Positions 1-6,685 of a stretch of 14,531 nt of DNA are shown one piece after another. The translations under genes and the position numbers were made by a program. This stretch comes from Halovenus sp. (lineage in GTDB: Archaea; Halobacteriota; Halobacteria; Halobacteriales; Haloarculaceae). The stretch covers positions 1-14,531 of the forward strand of contig PUNZ01000053.1 in NCBI GenBank assembly GCA_003551945.1. Direction: 5' to 3'. Positions within the stretch are counted from its first letter, which is position 1. Every line of letters starts with the position of its first letter. The notes under the pieces are model-generated. The model saw only the letters and a list, made by a program, of their open reading frames with translations, made no database searches and had not been told where the DNA came from.

Positions 1-2187
1 GTCACCAACGCCTACGTCAACCCCGAATCAGCCTACGTTGAGGCAACCGTTGATGGCGAGCAGTGGATTGTCAGCGAGGAAGCCGCAGAAAAGCTGGAAT
101 ATCAAAACCACGAGGTCGTTGTCAAGCGAACCTTCGCTGGCGAGGAGCTCGTCGGAACCCACGTCGAAAACCCAGTTACCGGCGACGAACTCCCAATTCT
201 CCCAGCCAGTTTTGTCGACCCGGATAACGCGACGGGTGTCGTCATGTCCGTTCCGGCACACTCACCAGATGACTACGTAGCCCTACAGGAAGTCAAAGCC
301 GACGCCGACAATCTCTCCGAGTATGGACTTTCGGCCGACGCAGTTCGTGCTATCGAGCCAGTCCCAATTTTAGATATCGAGGGATACGGCGAGATTCCAG
401 CGAAAGCAGCCGTCGAAGAGGCAGGCATCGAACACAGCGACGACCCCGAACTCAAATCGGTCACACAGGAACTCTACAACGACGAGTTCCATAAGGGAAC
501 ACTCCATGACACGTACGGCGAATTCGGTGGTGAAATTATCGCAGATGTCAGAGACGAACTCCGCGAACAGTTCCAATCACAGGGCGCGTTCGGCGAGATG
601 TATGACTTCCCAGAACCGGTCATCTCACGTGCTGGCGGGAAAGTTGTCGTCTCCTATCAGGACACTTGGTTCCTCCGGTACAACGACGAAGAGTGGACGC
701 AGAGAGCCCATGACGTCGTCGCGGGGCTCGATTGCATCCCGGAAAGTACCCGCGAACAGTATGACCACACCATCGACTGGCTCGAAGAGTGGCCATGTAT
801 CCGAAACTACGGGCTCGGAACCCGTCTGCCGTGGGATGACGACTTCGTCATCGAGCCGCTGAGCGACTCGACCATCTACATGTCCTACTACACGATTGCA
901 CATCACTTACAGGACATCCCGACCGAGGAGCTCGACCGAACGTTCTTTGATACGCTGTTTTACGGCGCAGAGGCGGTTGAAAACGGCGACGTCCCGGGCG
1001 TCGAAGAGAGTCGAGAACCAAGCGAAACGGCACTCGACCTCAGGGAGGAATGGAGCTACTGGTATCCCGTCGATTACCGCTGTTCCGGTCCCGACCTCGT
1101 CTCGAATCACCTCACCTTCTATCTGTACCACCACGCAGAACTGTTCGACGAACCGGAGTGGCCGCAGGGAATCACCGTCAGCGGCTGGGGGCTGTTGGAA
1201 GGCGAGGGGATGTCCTCCTCACGCGGACACGTCGTCTCACCAACGGAGGCAATTGACCGATACGGGGCGGACACCGTTCGGTTTTTCCTGTTGAACTCCT
1301 CGGAGCCGTGGCAGGATTTCGACTGGCGAGGCGACCGCGTCGGGACAGCCCGCGACCAGCTTGAGCGGTTCTGGCGACGAGCCGTCGAAGTGATTGAATC
1401 CGACGTTCCTGACGATGCCCGTGAAGAGTTGACGCAGGTGGACCGGTGGCTCCTCTCGAAACTGCAAACGACGATTCAGAACGCGACCGACGCGCTGGAG
1501 GAGTTCGAAACGCGAACCGCAAGCCAGCTCGTCTTCTATCAGTTCGAGGAACACCTGAAATGGTATCGCCGACGAACTGACCTGGAGCGTCCCGGTGCTC
1601 AATGGACCCTCCAGGAGGTGCTTCGTGCACGTCTCGTCATGCTTGCGCCGTTTGTGCCGTTCATGGCGAACGAACTCCACGAGCACCTAACCGGAGTGCC
1701 CGCTGAGGATGCCGATTGGCCGACGGTCGATGCGGCGTTTGACTCACCCGCTGTCGAGGCCAGTGAACAACTCATCGAGGATGTGACCGACGATATTCAC
1801 GACATTATCGATGTGACGGGGACCGACCCCGACGAGATTACGCTGTACGTCGCGCCGGAGTGGAAACGAACGGTCTTCGAGACTGTCCGGTCCGTTGGAA
1901 CCGATATTGGTGCGGTGATGGGGAAAGTCATGCAAAACGAGGAACTCCGCGAGAAAGGAAACGAAGTGAACGACCTCGTTCAGGACCTTGTCGAGTTCGT
2001 GCGTGAACGTGATGAATCGGAGCTTGACGTGCTCGCATCGCTGGATGAAACGGCCGTCTATGCGGATGCCAGTTCATTCCTTGAATCGGAGTTCGAGGCG
2101 ACGGTGACGGTTTTGGATGCTGAAAATGCTGAAGGCGGAAAAGCCGACCAGGCAATTCCGTTCCGTCCAGCGATTCATCTGGAGTGA
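1..2187 (+). CDS. leuS: Leucyl-tRNA synthetase, 3' part (5' end outside window)
   Basis: Cytoplasmic class I aminoacyl-tRNA synthetase that charges tRNA-Leu with leucine. The frame is open from base 1, so the start and the N-terminal HIGH motif lie outside the window; 728 codons remain of a protein usually around 900 residues or more. The fragment begins inside the CP1 editing domain, with a conserved VMSVPAH segment at residues 81-87 of the fragment. The catalytic core follows (WFLRYNDEEW, PCIRNYGLGTRLPW). The KMSKS-like signature is at bases 1210-1224 and reads MSSSR, a variant I know from haloarchaeal LeuRS. The rest is the helical anticodon-binding domain (WLLSKL, then the QFEEHLKWYRRR region) and an acidic C-terminal domain. 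Identification as archaeal-type LeuRS is secure. The stop is TGA, with a T-run shortly after. No frameshift was seen. Confidence 0.96.
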   Translation, partial: VTNAYVNPESAYVEATVDGEQWIVSEEAAEKLEYQNHEVVVKRTFAGEELVGTHVENPVTGDELPILPASFVDPDNATGVVMSVPAHSPDDYVALQEVKADADNLSEYGLSADAVRAIEPVPILDIEGYGEIPAKAAVEEAGIEHSDDPELKSVTQELYNDEFHKGTLHDTYGEFGGEIIADVRDELREQFQSQGAFGEMYDFPEPVISRAGGKVVVSYQDTWFLRYNDEEWTQRAHDVVAGLDCIPESTREQYDHTIDWLEEWPCIRNYGLGTRLPWDDDFVIEPLSDSTIYMSYYTIAHHLQDIPTEELDRTFFDTLFYGAEAVENGDVPGVEESREPSETALDLREEWSYWYPVDYRCSGPDLVSNHLTFYLYHHAELFDEPEWPQGITVSGWGLLEGEGMSSSRGHVVSPTEAIDRYGADTVRFFLLNSSEPWQDFDWRGDRVGTARDQLERFWRRAVEVIESDVPDDAREELTQVDRWLLSKLQTTIQNATDALEEFETRTASQLVFYQFEEHLKWYRRRTDLERPGAQWTLQEVLRARLVMLAPFVPFMANELHEHLTGVPAEDADWPTVDAAFDSPAVEASEQLIEDVTDDIHDIIDVTGTDPDEITLYVAPEWKRTVFETVRSVGTDIGAVMGKVMQNEELREKGNEVNDLVQDLVEFVRERDESELDVLASLDETAVYADASSFLESEFEATVTVLDAENAEGGKADQAIPFRPAIHLE

Positions 2188-2205
2188 GTGCGGCCACAGA
2201 AGCAC

Positions 2206-2211
2206 TTTTTT
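2206..2211 (+). terminator. Oligo-T terminator after leuS
   Basis: A run of six T begins 19 bases after the leuS stop, and a second T-run (2218-2221) follows. Short oligo-T tracts without a strong hairpin are the usual archaeal termination signal. The promoter of the next gene begins about 45 bases further on, so leuS and the ZIP gene are probably separate transcripts. Confidence 0.5.
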
Positions 2212-2254
2212 CGTAGCTTTTACCGAGAGTACACAACATATTGTTAGTATCGAC

Positions 2255-2280
2255 AAATACTTAATTTAGACGTGTCTAAA
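2255..2280 (+). promoter_or_regulatory. ZIP transporter promoter with palindromic operator
   Basis: A TATA-like element (AAATACTTA, 2255-2263) is centred 28 bases before the ATG at 2287, as expected for a leaderless transcript starting at that ATG. Immediately after it lies a perfect inverted repeat, TTTAGAC-GT-GTCTAAA (2265-2280), occupying about -22 to -7. A repressor bound there would block the transcription machinery. The arm layout (TTTAG...CTAAA) resembles operators of DtxR/MntR/SirR-type metal-dependent repressors. Assignment to that family is inference. Confidence 0.7.
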
Positions 2281-2286
2281 AAACAC

Positions 2287-3213
2287 ATGGCGATTGAGCA
2301 AGTTGAGCGAGATGATGGGTTGCCGGGATGGGTCTTAGCCTTTGGTCCGTTCATCATTATTGGTATATTACTGCTGATGGCTGGTGGTCTCTATCTTACG
2401 TTTGATTTCGACTGGTTAGCAGCGGAATCGACGACGGATATTCTGCTCATCATGACAGGGATTGGGTTCATTGCTGGAATCTTGCCCGTCATGGTGGGAA
2501 TGTTGTGGTTTCCCTATTTCCGACGGCTCGAAGCCCACTGGATACACGCGGTGCTTGCGTTCTCGGCAGGAATACTGACCTTTATTGCTATCGAGATGAC
2601 GGATGAAGCAATCGGCTATACGATTGAAAGTAGCGACCCACTCATGACTGGCGGGGTTGCGCTTGGTGCAGCAGCCCTAACGCTTGTTTCGATGGAGCTG
2701 TTGAGTCGCTGGCGAGAAGGGAAAGTAACCGAGTCAGGCGACCGTGGACTCACCATCGCCTACCTTGTCGCGATTGGCCTCGGACTCCATAGCATCGGTG
2801 AGGGGCTGGCAATCGGGGCCTCGTTTGTCAGCGGGGAAATGGGGCTTGTCGTCCTCTTTACCATCGGATTTATTATTCACAACATCACCGAGGGGCCGGC
2901 AGTCGTCGCTGCCGTTGCCCGCGAACAGTTGACCCCACCACTTCGACACTTCGCTGCGCTCGGGATTCTCGCAGGTGGTGGCGTCATCATCGGCGGATGG
3001 CTCGGTACCTTTGCCTACACACCGTTTCTCGCTGCGCTGTTCTTTGCCATCGCGGCAGGTGCTATCGTGCAAGTGACTTGGGAGATGTTCGACCTCGTCC
3101 GAACCGACGCCGAAGAGGTATTCGATAAACGGCTGATTATCGCGTTCGTCCTCGGTATTTTCGTGCTCTTTTTCCTCGAAGAGATTGTCGTCGAAGGCTG
3201 GATGGGACTGTGA
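2287..3213 (+). CDS. ZIP-family divalent metal transporter
   Basis: Membrane protein of 308 residues predicted to carry zinc or related divalent metals (Fe, Mn) across the membrane. About eight hydrophobic segments are visible. The two signature metal-binding helices of ZIP/GufA-type proteins are present: HSIGEG starting at H168 (bases 2788-2790) and HNITEGP starting at H198 (2878-2880). A GTG at 2272 would add five residues, but it lies inside the palindromic operator and upstream of the predicted transcription start. ATG 2287 is 28 bases from the TATA-like box and is preferred. The operator suggests metal-responsive control. The gene converges on the ornithine cyclodeaminase-family gene with seven bases between stop codons. 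The metal cannot be told from sequence alone. Confidence 0.9.
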   Translation: MAIEQVERDDGLPGWVLAFGPFIIIGILLLMAGGLYLTFDFDWLAAESTTDILLIMTGIGFIAGILPVMVGMLWFPYFRRLEAHWIHAVLAFSAGILTFIAIEMTDEAIGYTIESSDPLMTGGVALGAAALTLVSMELLSRWREGKVTESGDRGLTIAYLVAIGLGLHSIGEGLAIGASFVSGEMGLVVLFTIGFIIHNITEGPAVVAAVAREQLTPPLRHFAALGILAGGGVIIGGWLGTFAYTPFLAALFFAIAAGAIVQVTWEMFDLVRTDAEEVFDKRLIIAFVLGIFVLFFLEEIVVEGWMGL

Positions 3214-3234
3214 GAACGGATTATTTTTCCGTTC
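3214..3234. terminator. Bidirectional hairpin between convergent genes
   Basis: GAACGGA (3214-3220) pairs perfectly with TCCGTTC (3228-3234) around a seven-base T-rich loop that contains the stop codon of the minus-strand gene. The left arm fills the whole gap between the two stop codons. The element can serve as terminator or 3'-end stabiliser for both convergent transcripts. Confidence 0.55.
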
Positions 3235-4207
3235 CAACCAGTCCAAATGGCGTTCCATTGCCGTCTGCCTGCGCTTGCTCGTAGACGGCATGAGCCGCCG
3301 CAACATCCTGTATGGCAAGTCCGGTCGAATCAAAAATCGTCACGCCGTCATCCGCTGTCCGTCCGTCTAGCTTGCCGGCGACCACATCGGGTAATTCGCC
3401 ATGGATATCCGCATCCGTGAGCGTTCCAGCCGCCCACGGGACGTTGATTTCGCCCGAGTGAGTACACTGTTCGTGGTCGTCGATGACAAGCTTTGCATTG
3501 AGGAGAATCTCGTCCGCCAGTTCGTGTTTCCCTTCGGCATCCGCACCGATGGCATTGACGTGAGTCTGCTCGCCAACGGAGTCAACAATCGGCGTTCTGA
3601 CTGGTGTCGTTGTCGAGACGATATCACACTGTCCTGCGTCCTCGATAGTTCCCTCACGAACCTCGTATTCCGCTCCGTATGTAGCGGTGAACGCATCGAT
3701 AGCTTCCGAGCGTTTGTCGCTGACAACAACTGTTTGAATGTCTCTGACCTCCGCAATCGCCTCCAACTGCGTGTATGACTGGATACCGGCACCAACAAGC
3801 CCGAGCGATGTTGCGTCTTCGCGGGCGAGATGCTTTGTCGCAACAGCAGCAGCGGCACCCGTCCGGAGGCGAGTCAGCGTCGTTCCATCCATGATAGCGA
3901 GCGGGAACGCGGTTTCAGGGTCGGAGTAAATCATCGTGCCCATCACCGTTGGGAGGTCGTGGTCTGCTGGGTTATCGGTGTGGACATTGACCCATTTAAT
4001 GCCTGCTGCATCCCAGTCGCCAGCGTCGATATAGGCCGGCATCGACCGAAAGTCCCCGTTGTACTGGGGCAGGTCGATATACGACTTTGCTGGCATCTGG
4101 ACGGTTCCGTGTGCATACGCCAGGAATGCTTCTTCCACAGCGGCTATCAACTCCGCCATCTGTGTGTTTTCCTCTACATCCGCAGCATCGAGTAATACCG
4201 TCTGCAT
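3221..4207 (-). CDS. Ornithine cyclodeaminase / alanine dehydrogenase family protein
   Basis: Cytoplasmic NAD(P)-dependent enzyme of the mu-crystallin/ornithine cyclodeaminase family, 328 residues, a normal length. The family interconverts amino and imino or keto acids; archaeal members include alanine dehydrogenase and ornithine cyclodeaminase. Visible features are MPAKSYI with the family's conserved lysine at K41, TLTRLRTGAAAA around residue 115, a Rossmann motif GAGIQSYTQLEA from about residue 139, and IFDSTG near the C-terminus. GTG 4231 would add eight residues, but a TATA-like element lies 28 bases before ATG 4207, so a leaderless start there is preferred. Substrate choice within the family cannot be read from these motifs. 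The gene is monocistronic and convergent with the ZIP gene. Confidence 0.88.
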   Translation of the reverse strand: MQTVLLDAADVEENTQMAELIAAVEEAFLAYAHGTVQMPAKSYIDLPQYNGDFRSMPAYIDAGDWDAAGIKWVNVHTDNPADHDLPTVMGTMIYSDPETAFPLAIMDGTTLTRLRTGAAAAVATKHLAREDATSLGLVGAGIQSYTQLEAIAEVRDIQTVVVSDKRSEAIDAFTATYGAEYEVREGTIEDAGQCDIVSTTTPVRTPIVDSVGEQTHVNAIGADAEGKHELADEILLNAKLVIDDHEQCTHSGEINVPWAAGTLTDADIHGELPDVVAGKLDGRTADDGVTIFDSTGLAIQDVAAAHAVYEQAQADGNGTPFGLVGTEK

Positions 4208-4230
4208 ACACCTACTGACGGCGGAGGCCA

Positions 4231-4238
4231 CTTAATAC
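4231..4238 (-). promoter_or_regulatory. TATA-like element of the ornithine cyclodeaminase-family gene
   Basis: Read on the minus strand the element is GTATTAAG. Its centre is about 28 bases upstream of ATG 4207, which fits leaderless transcription. No inverted-repeat operator was noticed nearby. Confidence 0.5.
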
Positions 4239-4291
4239 TGGGTTGACACGCTTTCGCGCGGACGAAGTAGGTATTCGATGGGTAGTATGCC

Positions 4292-4654
4292 TTACCACAC
4301 TGCGCCGACAGCGAAGACGAGCGCAGCGGCGAGACCAACGCCAAGCACACAGGTGAAAAACGTCAGGCTAGCATACACAACAGCCTGTACACGTGCCCCA
4401 TCATCCCACAGCTCGACGGTTTCAACCGAAAATGACGAGAACGTGGTGAAGGCTCCGCAGGCACCGACACCAATCAACAGGAGCATATCGTTATCTGCAC
4501 CGGCAAAAATGAGCAAGCCAAGAACGAACGTTCCGATGACGTTCACCGCGAAGGTGGCTTTCGGGAATCGGTCGCTGACGAGGAGTTGACCCACAAAATA
4601 CCGAAGGATGGCACCGATTGCACCACCGGTACCGACGAGATGGGCGGCTTCCAT
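4292..4654 (-). CDS. crcB: Fluoride channel subunit CrcB/Fluc (second gene of pair)
   Basis: Small four-helix membrane protein of 120 residues that exports fluoride through a dual-topology or heterodimeric channel. Family motifs are in order: GGAIGAILRY (residues 10-19), NVIGTFVLG with the pore asparagine N38, and the TTFSSF Phe-box segment (70-75). The ATG directly abuts the stop of the upstream crcB copy (TGAATG), so the two are one transcript and probably translationally coupled. Paired crcB genes usually encode the two inversely oriented subunits of a heterodimer. This copy keeps both Phe-box phenylalanines, F72 and F75. Confidence 0.93.
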   Translation of the reverse strand: MEAAHLVGTGGAIGAILRYFVGQLLVSDRFPKATFAVNVIGTFVLGLLIFAGADNDMLLLIGVGACGAFTTFSSFSVETVELWDDGARVQAVVYASLTFFTCVLGVGLAAALVFAVGAVW

Positions 4655-5068
4655 TCAGTGGCCACCTCCGGCGGGTTGAATCGAGAGCGTCGTTAGAACG
4701 AGCGAGGCAAGATAGCGCCCGACGAGGACGCCAACAAAGCCGAGACCGTAGCTGGCAAAGACGTAACTCACAGCAAGTACCGGGTCGGCAAGCACAGCGT
4801 CAAGAACGAACGTACTGTAGGTCGTAAACGAGGAGATAAAGCCGGTTGCAAGCACCAACATACTTCGTTCGCTCAGAAGCCCGTCTGCAATGCCATCCGA
4901 CAGGAGAAACCCGAGCGCAACACAGCCGATGACGTTCACCGTAAGCGTACTGCCCATCGATGAGGTCACGAGCATATCGACAAAATACCGCAGGTTTGCT
5001 CCGGCGAATCCACCGATACCGATAACGATGATTGCCTCGACATACTGCAGCGGATTGTTCGGTGGCAT
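4655..5068 (-). CDS. crcB: Fluoride channel subunit CrcB/Fluc (first gene of pair)
   Basis: First gene of the crcB pair, 137 residues, four predicted helices. Motifs: GGFAGANLRYF (19-29), NVIGCVALGF with N45, and TTYSTF (82-87). Tyrosine 84 replaces the first phenylalanine of the Phe box found in the partner, so the two subunits may not contribute equally to the pores. Function is passive fluoride efflux across the cytoplasmic membrane. The stop TGA (4655-4657) directly precedes the next ATG. The gene shares a 74-bp intergenic region with the divergent thioredoxin-like gene. I looked for a fluoride riboswitch in that leader and did not see its conserved core. Confidence 0.92.
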   Translation of the reverse strand: MPPNNPLQYVEAIIVIGIGGFAGANLRYFVDMLVTSSMGSTLTVNVIGCVALGFLLSDGIADGLLSERSMLVLATGFISSFTTYSTFVLDAVLADPVLAVSYVFASYGLGFVGVLVGRYLASLVLTTLSIQPAGGGH

Positions 5069-5104
5069 CTCTGTCGTCGTTCACCTACGGATTCTGTGAG
5101 TTAC

Positions 5105-5130
5105 CGTATTATGCTGTCGGTTCGTTAAAA
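5105..5130. promoter_or_regulatory. Divergent promoter region, crcB pair / thioredoxin-like gene
   Basis: The 74-bp divergent gap holds two AT-rich TATA candidates. One is ATAATACGG read on the minus strand (5114-5106), which would give the crcB transcript a short leader. The other is GTTAAAA on plus (5124-5130), 28 bases before the internal ATG 5155 of the thioredoxin-like gene. Assignment of each to a gene is inference. Confidence 0.4.
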
Positions 5131-5142
5131 GCGTGACACCCG

Positions 5143-5556
5143 ATGGCTGTGCTTATGCCGCTGGATGATTCAGTATATCACATGCCACTCGAAACGCTTG
5201 AACCCAACCCGGTCTGGAGTGCTGGCGCACACGAAGAGACCGTCGAGACGCTTGAAGCCCACAAGGATGACCTCGTTTACAAAGTCTGGGGCGGTGACTG
5301 GTGTAAGGATTGCCGGTCTCAACTGCCTGATTTTGGCGCGGCACTCGATGCCGCGGAAGTACCTGCGGAGCATATCGAGCATTTCGAACTTGACCAAAAC
5401 AAAGAGGGACCCGGTGTCGATGAGTACGATATCGAGTATATTCCAACGGTTGTTGTCGAACAAGATGGCGAAGAAGTTGCTCGATTTGTCGAAAGCGAGG
5501 CCGTCCCGATTGCCGTCTATCTAGCCGACGAGATTCGGTCTGTACTTGCTGAGTGA
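5143..5556 (+). CDS. Thioredoxin-like family protein (WCKDC active site)
   Basis: Thioredoxin-fold protein of up to 137 residues, probably a cytoplasmic thiol-disulfide oxidoreductase. The redox motif WCKDC has C54 and C57, and the cis-proline loop is YIPTVVV with P101. No signal peptide or membrane segment is visible, so this is not a secreted TlpA/ResA protein. Three in-frame starts exist: ATG 5143, ATG 5155 and ATG 5182. The TATA candidate at 5124-5130 favours 5155, while the residues before the third (PLETLEPNP) look like the true start of the domain. The longest form is listed and the choice is open. A hairpin plus T-run follows, so the gene is monocistronic. The physiological partner is unknown. 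Confidence 0.82.
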   Translation: MAVLMPLDDSVYHMPLETLEPNPVWSAGAHEETVETLEAHKDDLVYKVWGGDWCKDCRSQLPDFGAALDAAEVPAEHIEHFELDQNKEGPGVDEYDIEYIPTVVVEQDGEEVARFVESEAVPIAVYLADEIRSVLAE

Positions 5557-5568
5557 GTTGGTCCACGA

Positions 5569-5619
5569 CTGGGTGGCTCCGATTTCGCCACTCAGCTGCT
5601 GAGACGAGTACCTTTTTTT
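5569..5619 (+). terminator. Hairpin plus T7 terminator, also upstream TATA region
   Basis: CTGGGTGGC (5569-5577) pairs with GCCACTCAG (5587-5595) as a nine-base-pair RNA stem with one G-U pair and a nine-base loop. A T7 run follows at 5613-5619. The same T/A-rich tract (TTTTTTAA, 5614-5621) is centred about 26 bases before the next GTG start, so one sequence may both end the thioredoxin-like transcript and act as TATA box for the kinase gene. Confidence 0.55.
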
Positions 5620-5642
5620 AACGCTGTCTCCTATCGAAACTC

Positions 5643-6653
5643 GTGTCGAACCCCGAGCGTGATATTAGGGCTGTCCTTGAAGAATCCGGCCCGGACTACG
5701 ACGAGTTCTCGTTTGAACGGCCAACAGCAGGCCATCAAGGAGAAGTGTTTCTGGTTAGTCTGACGGTCAATGGCGAAAAATACGAGGTTGTTGTAAAGTT
5801 TCAGGCGGGAGATCCGGGTTTTGCGCTTGAACCGTTTTTGCACGATTATATCGCTGACCGCACGGGGATTCCTGTCCCGCGGATTCTCGTCTATAAGGAA
5901 CAACCCGAACTTGATGTTGAGCCATATTTTGTGACCGAACGAATCCACGGCCGAAACCTTGCCGAGTCGCTTGCCGACCTTGATGACAAAACCCATGAAG
6001 CCGTTGTCGAGCATGCAGGCCGCATCCTCGGTGATGTTCACAACCAAATTGCCTTCGAAGGATATGGCCGGTTAATGCTTGATGACGGCGGAAAGCTCAT
6101 CGTCGACGATTTCACCTGGGATTGGCAGCAGTTCTTTTATGAAAGCATTTCTGCGTCGGTTAATGCGTTCGAAGGCGGGCCGTTCGCGGATTTACAGAAG
6201 GATGCACAACAGCGCCTTGATGAGACAATCGACGTTATCGAGGCAACCGATATCCCGCGGTTAGTCCACGACGATTTCCGCCCAGCCAATATGCTGTTTG
6301 CAGCGGACGAGCGTGACCCAATCTCTGCGGTGCTCGACTGGCAGTTCGTTCTCGCGGGCGACCCGGAGTATCATATCGCCCGCACGGATTTTCTGTTTAT
6401 CGACCCGACGTTCCGAGATGCGGAGACGCAAAAACGCCTTCGAGAGCGGCTCTATGCAGGCTACCGGGAACACCGCGAGTTTGAAGCCGACGAGGCGTAT
6501 GAGCACCGACGGGCAGTGTATCATTTTGCCACGCTCGTCTGGCGGATGGCTGGCTTCGAATCGACGTTCGCCGACTTCTCCGGGTTAGCGCAGGGGCGCT
6601 ACGAGGCCAGATTCCGCAGGCAGTACGATGAACTCGTCGACCGGCTTCCCTGA
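5643..6653 (+). CDS. Aminoglycoside phosphotransferase (APH)-fold kinase family protein
   Basis: Cytoplasmic small-molecule kinase-fold protein of 336 residues with complete catalytic motifs. The ATP-binding lysine lies in VVVKF (K52). The catalytic loop is VHDDFRPANML, i.e. HxDxxxxN with D211 and N216. The metal-binding aspartate is D232 in VLDWQFVLAGDP. The family phosphorylates hydroxyl groups of aminoglycosides, choline, homoserine, sugars and others. The substrate here is unknown, and resistance should not be assumed from the family name. The start is GTG 5643, placed by the TATA-like T-run about 26 bases upstream. The next gene has its own TATA-like element, so a common operon is not required. 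Confidence 0.87.
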   Translation: MSNPERDIRAVLEESGPDYDEFSFERPTAGHQGEVFLVSLTVNGEKYEVVVKFQAGDPGFALEPFLHDYIADRTGIPVPRILVYKEQPELDVEPYFVTERIHGRNLAESLADLDDKTHEAVVEHAGRILGDVHNQIAFEGYGRLMLDDGGKLIVDDFTWDWQQFFYESISASVNAFEGGPFADLQKDAQQRLDETIDVIEATDIPRLVHDDFRPANMLFAADERDPISAVLDWQFVLAGDPEYHIARTDFLFIDPTFRDAETQKRLRERLYAGYREHREFEADEAYEHRRAVYHFATLVWRMAGFESTFADFSGLAQGRYEARFRRQYDELVDRLP

Positions 6654-6654
6654 G

Positions 6655-6661
6655 TATTTAG
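6655..6661 (+). promoter_or_regulatory. TATA-like element of the flavoprotein gene
   Basis: TATTTAG begins two bases after the stop codon of the kinase gene and is centred 28 bases before ATG 6686. This fits a leaderless transcript starting at that ATG. Confidence 0.5.
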
Positions 6662-6685
6662 GTCGTACATCCCGCAGCTAGTGGT

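Noticed and set aside
2734..3333. 199-codon minus-strand ORF across the end of the ZIP gene
   Set aside because: It is antisense to the conserved ZIP metal-binding helices and overlaps the convergent gene. Its composition is a charged low-complexity mix with no recognisable domain.
5069..5142. Fluoride riboswitch in the crcB leader
   Set aside because: The conserved core and pseudoknot of the crcB motif are not present on the minus strand. A CGATGG on the plus strand belongs to the start of the divergent gene.
5643..6653. Aminoglycoside resistance gene
   Set aside because: The fold is shared by many small-molecule kinases and no substrate-specific residue can be identified, so resistance is not claimed.
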